64,000 bases of DNA from an uncultured Gemmiger sp. (GTDB taxonomy: Bacteria; Bacillota; Clostridia; Oscillospirales; Ruminococcaceae): positions 124,001 to 188,000 of the forward strand of contig CAKSUQ010000001.1 of NCBI GenBank assembly GCA_934502625.1. The letters run 5' to 3'. This document shows, piece by piece, positions 57,061 to 64,000 of the stretch. The position numbers and the translations under genes are program-made. The notes under the pieces were generated by a model. It saw only the letters and a program-made list of their open reading frames with translations, was not told the origin of the DNA and ran no database searches. Position 1 is the stretch's first letter. Every line of letters starts with the position of its first letter.

Positions 57061-57774
57061 TTATTTTGTTTTTCTGCGATCCGCATCGTACAATTCTTTA
57101 ATCATACGGCGGTTAAATGTCAAATGCATCGCCATGGCGTTTCGTGCCCCGATGGGGTCATGGGCCGCGATTGCCTCCATCACCATGCGGTGGGTCATAA
57201 TCGTCTCGTCAATCAATTTTTTGTGGGTCACATTCACAAACATCATGACCGCTGTGTCAATGATGGGGATGAGCTGTTCGACAACCATATTTTTGCTGCT
57301 CTCCGCCACACAGGTGTGGAACGCGATGTCATCTTCAATGTAGCGGTCTCCGTCGTGAATCTTTGTTTCCACCCGCTCGCAAAGCCGCCGCAGACGGGCA
57401 ATATCCTCATCCGTCGCGTTGTTGGCAGCCATCTCTGCAATGCCAGGTTCCAGCAGCAGACGCGCATTGACAAGGTCCAGTGCCAACGCGGTTTTATCCC
57501 GAACCGAGCTCAATCCCAACGGATCGCCCATGCCCAGCGCCGTCGTCAGCACATATGTGCCGGAGCCGCGCCGCACCTCCACAATGCCCTTGCTGGACAG
57601 CAGCTTGACGGCTTCGCGGATGGTGCTGCGCCCCACGCCGAATTTTTCGCCCAGTTCAAATTCATTGGGCAGCTTGCTGCCGGGATTCAGCGGGGCATCC
57701 AGAATATAATGATAGATTTGTTCCTCGACCTGCTCGGCCAGCAGTTTATTTTTTAGATGGGAAAATTCGTCCAT
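57061..57774 (-). CDS. GntR-family regulator with FCD domain
   Basis: The 237-residue protein is a FadR-subfamily transcription factor. The N-terminal winged helix (about 10-75) shows KLPNEFELGEKFGVGRSTIREA and the wing RRGSGTYV. The C-terminal all-helical FCD ligand domain has the expected metal/acid-binding residues in EDDIAFHTCVAESS and THRMVMEAI. It probably controls the adjacent dehydratase and permease genes in response to a sugar acid. Unlike them, it has an intact frame. GAGG lies nine bases before the ATG. Confidence 0.9.
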   Translation of the reverse strand: MDEFSHLKNKLLAEQVEEQIYHYILDAPLNPGSKLPNEFELGEKFGVGRSTIREAVKLLSSKGIVEVRRGSGTYVLTTALGMGDPLGLSSVRDKTALALDLVNARLLLEPGIAEMAANNATDEDIARLRRLCERVETKIHDGDRYIEDDIAFHTCVAESSKNMVVEQLIPIIDTAVMMFVNVTHKKLIDETIMTHRMVMEAIAAHDPIGARNAMAMHLTFNRRMIKELYDADRRKTK

Positions 57775-57802
57775 AACGAAACGCCTCGCCTTTGCAATAG
57801 TA

Positions 57803-57946
57803 TCAGGAGGAAATGTTGCGCTGCAACGTGCCGATCATCACGCAGACGGCGATGCAGTTCTCGCCTTTCTGGATGGATCCGAGCAGGTCGGTTTTAGAAA
57901 AGGCGCGAAAATCCAACACGCAGCAGTCAAGTAAACGTTTAGGCAT
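57803..57946 (-). pseudogene. 47-codon remnant, possibly of a PEP-phosphomutase-like (DUF7916-type) gene
   Basis: The frame starts MPKRLLDCCVLDF and ends QRNISS. By eye the first 30 residues resemble the N-terminus of clostridial PEP-phosphonomutase-like proteins (KRxLDCxxxDFxxM...). A GGAAG site precedes the ATG by six bases. The full family protein is several hundred residues long, so this would be a truncated leftover. The identification is tentative. It lies between gntR and the PH-domain remnant in a region poorer in GC than its neighbours. Confidence 0.4.
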
Positions 57947-57961
57947 TATAATCTTCCAAAA

Positions 57962-58063
57962 TTATTTTAAAATATATTCTGAAATCATCCGACCTATTTT
58001 TCCAATATCTACTTTGATAAGTTTTAGATTCCATACAGAATTTTGGTTAAAATTCACAGCCAT
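57962..58063 (-). pseudogene. 33-codon PH-domain protein remnant with apparent internal deletion
   Basis: AAGGAGG lies seven bases before an ATG opening a 33-codon frame. Residues 1-17 (MAVNFNQNSVWNLKLIK) look like the N-terminus, and residues 18-33 (VDIGKIGRMISEYILK) like the C-terminus, of bacterial PH-domain proteins of about 120 residues. The middle of the domain would be absent. This comes from remembered family patterns, not a search. It could be an in-frame deletion derivative or a small protein of its own. Confidence 0.5.
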
Positions 58064-58153
58064 TGCAAATCCTCCTTTTTGAATAGTTGTTTTTCCCAAA
58101 AAGTACCTGATTACATTTTATATTATCTTCAGTCAAGTTGCAATACATTACAG

Positions 58154-58198
58154 AAAAAGCCCCTGCATAAAACAGATGCCGTTTTATGCAGGGGCTTG
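58154..58198 (-). terminator. Terminator of guaA
   Basis: Minus strand: perfect 16-bp stem from AGCCCCTGCATAAAAC, seven-base loop, then TTTTTC. It lies 9 bases after the guaA stop. Confidence 0.92.
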
Positions 58199-58206
58199 GC
58201 TATTGA

Positions 58207-59751
58207 TTATTCGAGCTCGATCGTTGCCGGCGGTTTCGTGGTGTAGTCGAACATGACGCGGTTGATGTTCTTGACTTCGTTCACGATGCGGTTGGCGGCG
58301 GTGGTGATGGTCTCGGTCGGCAGGATCGTGACCTCGGCCGTCATGAAATCAGTCGTCGTGACGGCGCGCAGGGCGATAGCGTAATCGTAGGTGCGCTCGT
58401 CGCCCATGACGCCGACGCTGCGCATATTCGTCAGTGCGGCAAAATACTGGCTGGGGCGCTGGGACATCGGCAGCTTGTCGACCTCCTCGCGCCAGATGGC
58501 ATCGGCATCCTGCACGATGGCGACCTTTTCGGGCGTCACATCGCCAATAATGCGGATTGCCAGACCGGGGCCGGGGAACGGCTGACGGGCGACCAGGTAT
58601 TCAGGCAGTCCAAGCTCGCGGCCGGCCTGACGAACCTCGTCCTTGAACAGGTCACGCAGCGGCTCGACGATTTCCTTGAAATCAACGTAGTCGGGCAGAC
58701 CGCCGACATTGTGGTGGCTCTTGATGGTGGCAGACTCGCCGCCAAGTCCGGACTCGACCACATCGGGATAGATCGTGCCCTGTGCCAAAAAGTCCACAGC
58801 ACCGATCTTTTTAGCCTCATCCTCGAAGACGCGGATGAACTCCTCGCCGATGATCTTACGCTTGCGCTCCGGCGCGTCCACACCGGCCAGCTTCTTATAG
58901 AAACGGTCACGGGCGTCGACGCAGACGAAGTTGATGTCAAACTGACCGCCCTCGCCGAAGACCTCGCAGACCTGCTCGCGCTCGTTCTTGCGCAGCAGGC
59001 CGTGGTCGACGAATACGCAGGTCAGCTGCTTGCCGATGGCCTTCGCCAGCATGGCCGCGCAGACGCTGGAATCGACGCCGCCGGACAGGGCGCAGAGCAC
59101 CTTGCCGTCGCCGATCTTCTCGCGCAGAGCCTTGACGGAGTTCTCGACGAAGGAATCCATCTTCCAGTCACCGGCACAGTGGCAGACATTATAGACGAAG
59201 TTATGCAGAATTTGCGTACCGTTCTCGGTGTGCAGCACTTCCGGGTGGAACTGCACGGCGTAGAGGCCGCGCGCCTTATCCTGAGCGGCGGCCACAGGGC
59301 AGTTCGGGGTGTGGGCGACAATCTTGAAGCTGGGGGCAGCCTGCTCGATGTAGTCGTTGTGGCTCATCCAGCAGACGTTCTGCGCGGGCAGCGTGTCGAA
59401 CAGCGGGCTGGCGGTGTCCAGATCGACCAGCGTCTTGCCGTACTCGCGTTCCGGCGCTTTGCAGACCTTGCCGCCCAGCATGTGCATCATCAGCTGGCTG
59501 CCATAGCAGATGCCGAGGATGGGCACACCCCAATTGTAAATTTCGGGGTCGATGGTGGGCGAATCCGGCAGATAGGCGCTGTTGGGGCCGCCGGTGAAGA
59601 TGATGCCCTTGGGGTTCTTGGCCTTGATCTTGGCAAGGTCAGTGCGGTACGAGTAGATCTCGCAATATACGTTGCATTCGCGGACGCGGCGGGCGATCAG
59701 CTGATTATACTGGCCGCCGAAATCCAGAACGATAACAGTTTCCTGCTGCAT
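58207..59751 (-). CDS. guaA: GMP synthase (glutamine-hydrolysing)
   Basis: GuaA converts XMP to GMP. The 514-residue protein has an N-terminal class I glutamine amidotransferase with nucleophile cysteine in GICYGSQLM (about residue 80) and His/Glu in QFHPEVLHT, the ATP-pyrophosphatase PP-loop LSGGVDSS, and the C-terminal dimerisation domain ending [14 protein letters not shown] lies eight bases before the ATG. A TATAAT lies at 59790-59795 with a weak -35. Confidence 0.97.
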   Translation of the reverse strand: MQQETVIVLDFGGQYNQLIARRVRECNVYCEIYSYRTDLAKIKAKNPKGIIFTGGPNSAYLPDSPTIDPEIYNWGVPILGICYGSQLMMHMLGGKVCKAPEREYGKTLVDLDTASPLFDTLPAQNVCWMSHNDYIEQAAPSFKIVAHTPNCPVAAAQDKARGLYAVQFHPEVLHTENGTQILHNFVYNVCHCAGDWKMDSFVENSVKALREKIGDGKVLCALSGGVDSSVCAAMLAKAIGKQLTCVFVDHGLLRKNEREQVCEVFGEGGQFDINFVCVDARDRFYKKLAGVDAPERKRKIIGEEFIRVFEDEAKKIGAVDFLAQGTIYPDVVESGLGGESATIKSHHNVGGLPDYVDFKEIVEPLRDLFKDEVRQAGRELGLPEYLVARQPFPGPGLAIRIIGDVTPEKVAIVQDADAIWREEVDKLPMSQRPSQYFAALTNMRSVGVMGDERTYDYAIALRAVTTTDFMTAEVTILPTETITTAANRIVNEVKNINRVMFDYTTKPPATIELE

Positions 59752-59789
59752 TGAGGGGTCTCCCTTCTCTTTTATAATCCTATTGAATG

Positions 59790-59818
59790 ATTATAGCACG
59801 TTTGTGCGGGTTTGAACA
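59790..59818 (-). promoter_or_regulatory. Probable promoter of guaA
   Basis: Minus strand TATAAT at 59790-59795 with a poor -35 (TGTTCA) 17 bases upstream. Confidence 0.5.
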
Positions 59819-59859
59819 GATGGGAGCGGAAAATATTTGCGGAGTGGCTGCACCCCAGC

Positions 59860-59933
59860 GGCGGCATGAGGGCATGCCGCCCTACACGTCCCGCAAAACG
59901 GTATATGTAGGGCGGGGTGACCACACCCCGCCG
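59860..59933. repeat. Two palindromic intergenic repeats
   Basis: The units at about 59860-59885 (GGCGGCATGAGGGCATGCCGCC then CTAC) and 59907-59933 (GTAGGGCGGGGTGACC...CCCGCCG) lie between guaA and asnB. They are the most divergent members of the family. Confidence 0.65.
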
Positions 59934-59938
59934 CAGGT

Positions 59939-61786
59939 TCACACCAACTCCACCTTATACTTCTCCATCCAGTAATTCAGCTGTACAAACCACGCGATCG
60001 TCTGTGGGGTCGTCATGAGCTGACCGTACCACGGCACGGGGTTATCCGCGCCGGACGCAAGCAGATTTTCCAGTGCATCCGCCTTGATGATGCGCAAAAT
60101 CGGCGCAGCAGGGTCGGCCAGCACGGCGCGCAGTTCGGCCGAGACCGCCGCCAGATAGCTGGGGTTCCAGGTTTTCGGGTAGGGGCTTTTGCGCCGCCAC
60201 AGCACCTCGTCGGGCAGCACGCCGCGCATGGCCTCGCGCAGAAGGCCTTTCTCCTGCCCGCGCCAGTCCTTGAACTCCCACGGGACGGAGTAGAGATACT
60301 CCGCGATGCGGTAATCGCAGAACGGTACGCGGACTTCGAGGCCGCTGTACATGCTCATGCGGTCTTTGCGGTCAAGCAAAGTTTGCATGAACCACTTGAA
60401 ATTCAGATTCATCATCTGGCGCATCCGGCGCTCGGTGGCGGGAAGATTGGGACGGACGGAGGTTTCATCCAAGGTCTGCCGGTAGCGCGCATCCACAAAC
60501 GCCGCCGGATCGATGCCGCCCAGCACGCCGGGCTTGACGAACGACGCGCGGTAGGCCGTGGACTGCGCCCACGGGAAGCCGTACCGTTCCCGCACGGTGG
60601 GATCGCGGTACCACGGATAGCCGCCGAAAATTTCGTCAGCGCACTCCCCCGACAGCGCCACCGTGGCGTGTGGCTTGATGTGCTGGCAAAAGACGAGCAG
60701 CGACGCATCGACGTCGGCCATACCGGGCAGGTCGCGGGCATCCACCGCCGCGTACAGCGCGGGCACAAGCTCCGGCGTATCCAGCGTGACCCAGTGGTGA
60801 CGGGCGTGGAGAAAATCGTTCATCCTGCGGATGTAGGGTGCGTCCGCACCGGGCTGGAATTTTGTGGCGCGAAAATATTTTTTATTGTCGCGGTAGCCCA
60901 CGGAAAAAGTTTGCAGCTGTTTGCCCTGCGCTGTAAAATGCGCGTCGGCGACGGCGGAGATCAGGCTGGAATCCAGCCCGCCAGACAGAAATGTCGCCAC
61001 CGGCACGTCGGAGACAAGCTGCCGCTCGATGGCGTCTGTGACTAAATCGCGCACCTTCCGCGCCGTCGTCGCAAAATCGTCGGGGTGGTCGTGGTCGGTC
61101 AGCTGCCAGTAGGTGTGCAGCGTCAGGCGGGCAGTGTCGGCGTCGTAGGTAGCGCACTGGCCGGGCAGCAGCTCCCGCACGCCGCGAAAGACACCGCACC
61201 CCGGCGTGCGGCCGGGGCCGAGCAGCAGCACCTCGGCCAGGCCGTTGGCGTCGACCTGCGGCGGCACGGCCGGGTGCGCCAGCAGGGTTTTCAGCTCGCT
61301 GCCAAAGATCAGACTGTCCTCGGCCTGGGTGTAGAACAGCGGTTTGACGCCACAGCGATCGCGCGCCAGAAACAGCACACCAGCGTTCACCTGCCAGACC
61401 GCGAAGGCAAAAATGCCGTTGCAGTGTTCCACGCAATCCGCACCCCATTCGGCGAAGGCGTGGAGCAGCACTTCGGTATCTGAGTGCCCGTTAAAGCTGT
61501 GGCCGCGGCGCTCCAACGCGGTGCGCATCTCCGGCGTATTGTAAAGCTCTCCGTTGTAGACGAGGACGTAGGTCTCGCCCTGCCATTCCAGCTGCATCGG
61601 CTGCAGGCCGTTTTCAAGGTCAACGACCGCCAGCCGCGCGTGGATCAGCGCCGCCCGACCGCAGATATACATGCCGCGCTGGTCTGGGCCGCGCCGCGCC
61701 AGCGTCTGCTGCATGGCGCAGTAGTCCGTGTAATGGGACTGAATGTTTCGGGGGCTGCGCCCCACCTGCCCCGCAATTCCGCACAT
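59939..61786 (-). CDS. asnB: Asparagine synthase (glutamine-hydrolysing)
   Basis: AsnB makes asparagine from aspartate, glutamine and ATP. The 615-residue protein begins MCGIAGQ, placing the Ntn nucleophile at Cys2 after removal of Met; the start at 61786 is fixed by this and by AAGGGGG upstream. Further motifs are VYNGELYN and SDTEVLLHAF in the glutaminase domain, and the PP-loop LSGGLDSSLIS with ALSGECADEIFGGYPW in the synthetase domain. It lies 60 bases after coaBC; no terminator is seen between them. Confidence 0.95.
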   Translation of the reverse strand: MCGIAGQVGRSPRNIQSHYTDYCAMQQTLARRGPDQRGMYICGRAALIHARLAVVDLENGLQPMQLEWQGETYVLVYNGELYNTPEMRTALERRGHSFNGHSDTEVLLHAFAEWGADCVEHCNGIFAFAVWQVNAGVLFLARDRCGVKPLFYTQAEDSLIFGSELKTLLAHPAVPPQVDANGLAEVLLLGPGRTPGCGVFRGVRELLPGQCATYDADTARLTLHTYWQLTDHDHPDDFATTARKVRDLVTDAIERQLVSDVPVATFLSGGLDSSLISAVADAHFTAQGKQLQTFSVGYRDNKKYFRATKFQPGADAPYIRRMNDFLHARHHWVTLDTPELVPALYAAVDARDLPGMADVDASLLVFCQHIKPHATVALSGECADEIFGGYPWYRDPTVRERYGFPWAQSTAYRASFVKPGVLGGIDPAAFVDARYRQTLDETSVRPNLPATERRMRQMMNLNFKWFMQTLLDRKDRMSMYSGLEVRVPFCDYRIAEYLYSVPWEFKDWRGQEKGLLREAMRGVLPDEVLWRRKSPYPKTWNPSYLAAVSAELRAVLADPAAPILRIIKADALENLLASGADNPVPWYGQLMTTPQTIAWFVQLNYWMEKYKVELV

Positions 61787-61846
61787 AAAAACGCCCCCTT
61801 TGCATAGTTCGTACAAAAATATGCGGGAGGGGGGCGGGGTTATACC

Positions 61847-63040
61847 TTATTTTTTCGCGATTGCGTCGGCGATATGACCGGCGACGGCGTCCTTGCTCTG
61901 CAGGGGCAGTTCGGTGATGCCCTGAGCAGTGATAATAGTGACAACATTCGTGTCGACGCCGAAGCCCGCGCCGGGGACCTTCAGGTTGTTGGCGACGATC
62001 ATGTCCATCTTCTTCTTATTCAGCTTGGCGGTGGAGTTCTCGATCAAATCGCGCGTCTCCATCGAGAAGCCACAGACGAACAGCTTTTCCGGCTTGTGCG
62101 CGCCGACCCACGCAAGGATGTCCTCGGTGCGCTCCAGCGCAATGCTCATCTCGCCGTCATGCTTTTTTACCTTGTCAGCGGCAACGGTCGCAGGGCGGTA
62201 ATCCGCGACAGCGGCGGCCATGACGAGGGCGTCGGCGTCCATGGCATTGGCCTTGACAGCCTCAAACAAATCAGCAGCGGTCGTGAACGGGACGGTATTC
62301 ACAAACGGCACCGGCGGCAGCATACAGCCGGTGGACGCCAACAGCGTAACGTCCGCGCCGCGCAGCATACAGGCGCGCGCCACGGCATAGCCCATCTTGC
62401 CGGTGGAGTGGTTCGTCAGGTAGCGCACGGGATCCATCAGCTCCTGCGTCGCGCCGGCCGAAACCACAACCTTTTTGCCCTGCAAGTCTTTTTCAAAAGC
62501 CAGCTCGCGCAGGACATAATCGACCAAGACGGCCTCGTCGGGCAGGCGGCCGGAGCCGACGTCGCCGCAGGCCAGCATGCCGGAGCCGGACGGAATGACC
62601 GTGAAGCCGTAGTGTTCGAGCGTTTTCAGGTTGCTCTGCGTGATGGGATTTTCGAGCATATGGGTGTTCATCGCAGGGGCGACGAGCTTCGGGCAGGTGG
62701 CGGCCAGCGTGACGGTCGTCAGCATGTCGTCGGCCTGACCGTGCGCCAGCTTGGCGATGATGTTGGCCGTAGCCGGGGCAATGAGCATCAAGTCCGCCGC
62801 ATTGGCAAGACTGATGTGCGCGACGTCGTACTGGAAGTTGCGGTCGAAGGTATCGACCTGACAACGGCGGTGGGTCAGCGTCTCGAAGACGAGCGGCGAG
62901 ATGAACTCGGTCGCGTTTTTCGTCATCAGCACATGGACGTCTGCCCCCAGCTTGACGAGCGCATGGGCGACGTTGGGCATTTTATAGGCGGCAATGCCCC
63001 CGGTGATGCCGAGGACGACGGTTTTGTTGGAAAGCAGCAT
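61847..63040 (-). CDS. coaBC: Bifunctional phosphopantothenoylcysteine decarboxylase / phosphopantothenate-cysteine ligase
   Basis: CoaBC performs two consecutive steps of coenzyme A synthesis. The 397-residue protein has an N-terminal flavoprotein decarboxylase (GITGGIAAYK, PAMNTHML, active cysteine in GSGMLACGDVGSGRL) and a C-terminal synthetase (SAGATQELMDPVRYLTNHST, AAAVADYRP). It starts with an AAGGTG site ten bases upstream. The type III pantothenate kinase gene starts divergently, so two CoA-pathway genes share one control region. Confidence 0.96.
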   Translation of the reverse strand: MLLSNKTVVLGITGGIAAYKMPNVAHALVKLGADVHVLMTKNATEFISPLVFETLTHRRCQVDTFDRNFQYDVAHISLANAADLMLIAPATANIIAKLAHGQADDMLTTVTLAATCPKLVAPAMNTHMLENPITQSNLKTLEHYGFTVIPSGSGMLACGDVGSGRLPDEAVLVDYVLRELAFEKDLQGKKVVVSAGATQELMDPVRYLTNHSTGKMGYAVARACMLRGADVTLLASTGCMLPPVPFVNTVPFTTAADLFEAVKANAMDADALVMAAAVADYRPATVAADKVKKHDGEMSIALERTEDILAWVGAHKPEKLFVCGFSMETRDLIENSTAKLNKKKMDMIVANNLKVPGAGFGVDTNVVTIITAQGITELPLQSKDAVAGHIADAIAKK

Positions 63041-63140
63041 AAAAAATCAACACCTTATTAGTAGATAAGAGATAATAGATAAAAGATAATAAAAATGGTG
63101 GAGTTTTCGCCTTTGGCGAAAACAAAATTACGCTGTAGTC

Positions 63141-63169
63141 ATTATAGCAGATTGACGCTTTCTATGCAA
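63141..63169 (-). promoter_or_regulatory. Sigma-A promoter of coaBC
   Basis: Minus strand: TTGCAT, 17-base spacer, TATAAT (63141-63146). Confidence 0.85.
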
Positions 63170-63180
63170 ATGCGTATAAT
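63152..63180 (+). promoter_or_regulatory. Sigma-A promoter of coaX
   Basis: Plus strand: TTGACG, 17-base spacer, TATAAT (63175-63180). It physically overlaps the coaBC promoter, so the two should compete for polymerase. Confidence 0.85.
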
Positions 63181-63264
63181 ATTTTTGAGCGGCGCAAAGC
63201 GACGCGATCCACCTTATTTTTTATCTATTATCTCTTATCTTTTATCTATAAAAAGGACTTCACC

Positions 63265-64000
63265 ATGGTTTTATCAGTCGACATTGGCAACTCGAACATC
63301 TGCATCGGCGGGCTGGCGGGGGCGGGGCTCCGCGAGATCGCGTTCACCACCCGCATGGTGACCCGGCCGCGCTGCACCGTGGACGAATACGCCGCCGAGA
63401 TGAAATTTCTGCTGCACCGTATGGCCGTTGACCCCGCCGCCTGCGAGGGCGTCATCGTGTGCAGCGTCGTACCCCGGCTGACCGGCGTACTGGCGGCAGC
63501 CTGCAAGCGGCTGACCGGCAGGGATGCGCTCATCGTCAGCTGCGCACTGGACACCGGGCTGACTTTTAAAGTGGACGAGCCCGCGAAGGTCGGGCGCGAC
63601 CGAATTGCCGACGCCGCTGCTGCCGCCGCGCACTATCCCCTGCCCTGCATGACGGTCGACCTTGGCACGGCCACGACCTACAATGTGATTTCGGAGAATT
63701 GCGAGTTCCTCGGCGGATTCATCGTGCCCGGTGTGCAGACGAGTCTGCGCGCCATCAGCGCGGGCACGGCGCAGCTGCCGCCCATCGCGCCCGAACCGCC
63801 GGAGCACCTGATCGGCGCGAACACCGTTGCGGCGCTGAACAACGGCGCGATGTTCGGCACAGCCGCCATGCTGGACGGTCTCGCCGACCGGGTCGAGGCC
63901 GAGCTGGGCAAACCGCTGACCGTCGTTGCCACCGGCGGGTTGGCACCGTACATCACCCCCTGCTGCCGCCGCAAGATCGTTTACGACGCCGATTTGCTGT
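63265..64000 (+). CDS. coaX: Type III pantothenate kinase (partial, runs off the window)
   Basis: CoaX phosphorylates pantothenate, the first step of coenzyme A synthesis, and is not feedback-inhibited in the usual way. The visible 245 residues contain the phosphate-binding start VLSVDIGNSNI, GRDRIADAAAA, the catalytic DLGTATTYNV and GGFIVPGVQTSLRA, and the adenosine segment VVATGGLA. GGACTTCACC precedes the ATG. The frame is open to the right edge. Confidence 0.95.
   Translation, partial: MVLSVDIGNSNICIGGLAGAGLREIAFTTRMVTRPRCTVDEYAAEMKFLLHRMAVDPAACEGVIVCSVVPRLTGVLAAACKRLTGRDALIVSCALDTGLTFKVDEPAKVGRDRIADAAAAAAHYPLPCMTVDLGTATTYNVISENCEFLGGFIVPGVQTSLRAISAGTAQLPPIAPEPPEHLIGANTVAALNNGAMFGTAAMLDGLADRVEAELGKPLTVVATGGLAPYITPCCRRKIVYDADLL

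Larger units (their letters stand above)
63058..63252. repeat. AT-rich terminal inverted repeats enclosing divergent promoters
   Basis: The left arm (63061-63102) and right arm (63208-63252) share an inverted AGATAAGAGATAATAGATAA segment, built of AGATAAN heptamers, followed by GGTGGA on the inside edge. About 105 bases between them hold both promoters. The layout resembles a miniature inverted-repeat element. No target duplication is clear and no other copy is in the window. Confidence 0.55.

Noticed and set aside
57813..58082. An 89-codon plus-strand frame with AGGAGG near its start
   Set aside because: The binding site is only two bases from the ATG and the translation has no coherent pattern. 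The minus-strand remnants explain the region better.

Overview
The window reads as chromosome from a fairly GC-rich Gram-positive anaerobe. The most likely source is Clostridia, family Oscillospiraceae, near Faecalibacterium, Gemmiger or Subdoligranulum. That placement is inferred from gene content, not computed. Supporting features are the tilS-hpt-ftsH order, GdpP, RNase J, a WalJ/YycJ-type hydrolase, RecD2, ThyX instead of ThyA, SAM-I and FMN riboswitches, AGGAGG-type ribosome binding sites, and near-consensus sigma-A promoters with mostly 17-bp spacers. Most of the window is dense core genome, largely on the minus strand. There is no CRISPR array, prophage or intact insertion sequence.

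Layout. 0-5.9 kb: end of an unknown gene, rlmH, walJ, murA, an M23 cell-wall peptidase and an RluA-type pseudouridine synthase. 6-13 kb: uvrB-uvrA, radC and a second RluA-type enzyme. 13-24.2 kb: one tight minus-strand run (RNase J, gdpP, rplI, dnaB, tilS, hpt, ftsH, a zinc-ribbon membrane protein) covering RNA decay, c-di-AMP turnover, translation, replication and proteostasis. 24.4-32.1 kb: rnhA, a miniature MnmA-like protein, lysA, a MATE exporter, an operon of uracil-DNA glycosylase plus nuclease-helicase, and a PlsY-type acyltransferase. 32.2-35.2 kb: the most unusual region, described below. 35.2-46.4 kb: a U32 peptidase, mltG, a GNAT enzyme, pcrA-thyX-tmk and recD2-mreB. 46.5-50.1 kb: metK behind a SAM-I riboswitch, ribU behind an FMN riboswitch, and an MscS channel. 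50.1-53.5 kb: a lipoprotein, a DinB-like fold protein, a glutamate-cysteine ligase family protein and a P1 peptidase. 53.5-58.2 kb: a sugar-acid locus (GntP permease, IlvD/Edd dehydratase, GntR regulator) in which permease and dehydratase each lack one base, followed by AT-richer gene debris. 58.2-64 kb: guaA, asnB, coaBC and, divergently, the start of coaX.

Main discoveries. (1) A tRNA-Asp/Thr/Trp cassette with its terminator is present twice as a 326-bp inverted repeat read as identical. It flanks a DinB/YolD-type translesion polymerase module, and each copy has its own different promoter. The segment could invert by recombination. (2) The promoters of uvrB and of the polymerase share the palindrome ACAAC-N5-GTTGT at almost the same distance after the -10 box, which suggests a damage-response operator unlike the classical Firmicutes LexA box. 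(3) Hairpin-forming intergenic repeats (GTAGGGG-arm-loop-arm-CCC type) occur at seven loci with arms that vary but stay paired. (4) Several decayed or miniature genes are visible, including a PH-domain protein that seems reduced by internal deletion to 33 codons.
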